Of a stretch of DNA of 5,518 nucleotides, positions 4,509 through 5,518 are shown piece after piece; the first letter of the stretch is position 1, and each line of letters starts with the position of its first letter. This DNA is from an uncultured Bacteroidales bacterium (lineage in GTDB: Bacteria > Bacteroidota > Bacteroidia > Bacteroidales > P3): positions 1 to 5,518 of the forward strand of contig CALEPD010000227.1 in NCBI GenBank assembly GCA_937910265.1, read 5' to 3'. The position numbers and the translations under genes were made by a program. A model generated the notes under the pieces. It saw only the letters and a program-made list of their open reading frames with translations, was not told the DNA's origin and ran no database searches.

Positions 4509-5518
4509 TTACGAAATCATACCCGAAGCCACAACCAGATGGGCGTTGCTGTCGTAGATGGTGGCATACTGTCCGGCGGCAATTCCCTGCAGGCGGTTGT
4601 CGGAGGTGAGGTGTACAGTGCCGTCGTTATTGGTGGAGAGGACTCCGCGTGTGAACTCAGGAGTATGGCGTATTTTAAACTGCACCTCAACAGCGTCGGG
4701 GTGTTGTCCCCAAAGGTCGTTGCTCAAATAATGGAACCCCAACAGATTGAGTTCGTTGCCATACTGGGCATCGGGGTTATAGCCTTGCGACACATAGAGA
4801 ACATTCTCGGCGATGTCTTTTTTCACCACAAACCAAGGGCCGCCGCTGAGCAGAAGTCCTTTGCGCTGGCCTATGGTATGGAACCAGTAACCACGGTGTG
4901 TGCCCAAAATCTTACCCGTTTCGAGCTCCACAATCTTGCCTTCCTTTTCGCCAAGATAGCGGCGTATGAAGTCGTTGTAATTGATTTTACCCAGAAAGCA
5001 AATGCCTTGCGAATCCTTGCGTTGGGCACTTGGAAGCGATGCGTCGACAGCAAGCTGACGCACTTCGTGCTTCATCAAATGGCCTATGGGAAACATAAGT
5101 TTGCGAATTTGGCTGTATGAGAGTTGGGAAAGAAAGTCGGTCTGATCCTTTACGGGATCTTTGGCAGTGGCCAGGAAAACCGCATCGTCAACCATGTCGG
5201 TAGTGGCATAATGACCCGTGGCGATTTTGTCGTAGTGTGCACCCCAACGCTGCTCAAAAGCTCCGAATTTGATTAGTTTGTTGCACATCACATCGGGGTT
5301 GGGTGTCAAGCCGTTTTTCACCGACTCGATGGTATAGCTGACCACATTGTCCCAGTATTCCCTGTGAAGGTCGGCTATTTCGAAACGGCATCCATATTTC
5401 TTGGCTATAAACGAAGTTATCTCAATATCCTCTTCCGCGGGACAGTCGGTATAACCGTCCTCTTCCTCCTTACCGATGCGGATATAGAAAATGTCGGGGG
5501 TATAACCCTGTTCCTTAA
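4509..5518 (-). CDS. mnmA: tRNA-specific 2-thiouridylase MnmA (N-terminus beyond window)
   Basis: Cytosolic enzyme that uses ATP to activate U34 of tRNA-Lys, -Glu and -Gln and then inserts sulfur at position 2, supporting accurate decoding. The frame is open to the right edge; 335 residues are visible, beginning KEQGYTPDIFYIR. Only about 20-25 residues are missing, but they include the SGGxDS PP-loop that binds ATP. Visible hallmarks: 'YTDCPAEEDIE' near the start, 'GLTPNPDVMCNKLIKFG' with catalytic Cys at visible residue 78 (E. coli Cys102), 'ATGHYA', 'KDQTDFLSQL', and 'RKDSQGICFLGK' with the second catalytic Cys at visible residue 173 (E. coli Cys199). The spacing between the cysteines, 95, is close to E. 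coli's 97. 'HTIGQRKGL' and the C-terminal beta-barrel ending GMIS follow. A GTG at 5345 is internal, not the start. Confidence 0.95.
   Translation of the reverse strand, partial: KEQGYTPDIFYIRIGKEEEDGYTDCPAEEDIEITSFIAKKYGCRFEIADLHREYWDNVVSYTIESVKNGLTPNPDVMCNKLIKFGAFEQRWGAHYDKIATGHYATTDMVDDAVFLATAKDPVKDQTDFLSQLSYSQIRKLMFPIGHLMKHEVRQLAVDASLPSAQRKDSQGICFLGKINYNDFIRRYLGEKEGKIVELETGKILGTHRGYWFHTIGQRKGLLLSGGPWFVVKKDIAENVLYVSQGYNPDAQYGNELNLLGFHYLSNDLWGQHPDAVEVQFKIRHTPEFTRGVLSTNNDGTVHLTSDNRLQGIAAGQYATIYDSNAHLVVASGMIS

Noticed and set aside
4371..5120. Long 249-codon open frame on the plus strand
   Set aside because: It lies antisense to mnmA and the start of the dehydrogenase, whose minus-strand products have clear catalytic motifs; the plus-strand product has no recognisable domain.
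1..5518. CRISPR array, phage genes, toxin-antitoxin or defence system
   Set aside because: No regularly spaced repeats and no protein with matching motifs were found on either strand.

Overview
The window looks like Bacteroidales DNA (phylum Bacteroidota). A textbook Bacteroidota promoter (TTTG, 20 bases, TACCTTTG) precedes a tRNA gene, the genes lack Shine-Dalgarno sites, and a GSCFA-family protein, a Bacteroides-type MnmA and a FucP/GluP-type sugar transporter followed by a sugar kinase start are typical of this group. I see no phage, transposon, CRISPR or defence genes.

Bases 1 to about 830 are a patchwork of gene pieces. First comes an AT-rich stretch (about 35% G+C by hand count) holding the end of a probable S41/tricorn-type peptidase and the start of a small exported protein of unknown function. 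At about 344-366 this switches inside a codon-rich stretch to the C-terminal third of a sugar MFS transporter (about 50% G+C), followed two bases after its stop by the first nine codons of what looks like a PfkB-type fructokinase. At about 800-830 that gene is cut and the sequence continues as the C-terminal third of a GSCFA protein. Neither switch carries a mobile element. Both fall in short stretches that read sensibly in the frames of both partners, which points to joining at microhomology, more likely an assembly or amplification chimera than biology.

From about 830 to the end the sequence looks coherent. On the plus strand lie the GSCFA remnant, an intact D-alanine--D-alanine ligase (ddl) and a DUF454/YbaN-type small membrane protein, all closely spaced. 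Converging on them from the minus strand is a compact tRNA-Cys(GCA) unit with its own promoter and a hairpin terminator that starts at the tRNA 3' end. Beyond it on the minus strand lie a class-3-type aldehyde dehydrogenase and, 79 bases upstream of that, the 2-thiouridylase gene mnmA, whose N-terminus runs off the window.

Functionally these are mostly housekeeping genes: peptidoglycan precursor synthesis (Ddl), tRNA-Cys, tRNA wobble-uridine thiolation (MnmA) and aldehyde oxidation. I do not find a previously undescribed system; the most notable observation is the chimeric structure of the first 830 bases.
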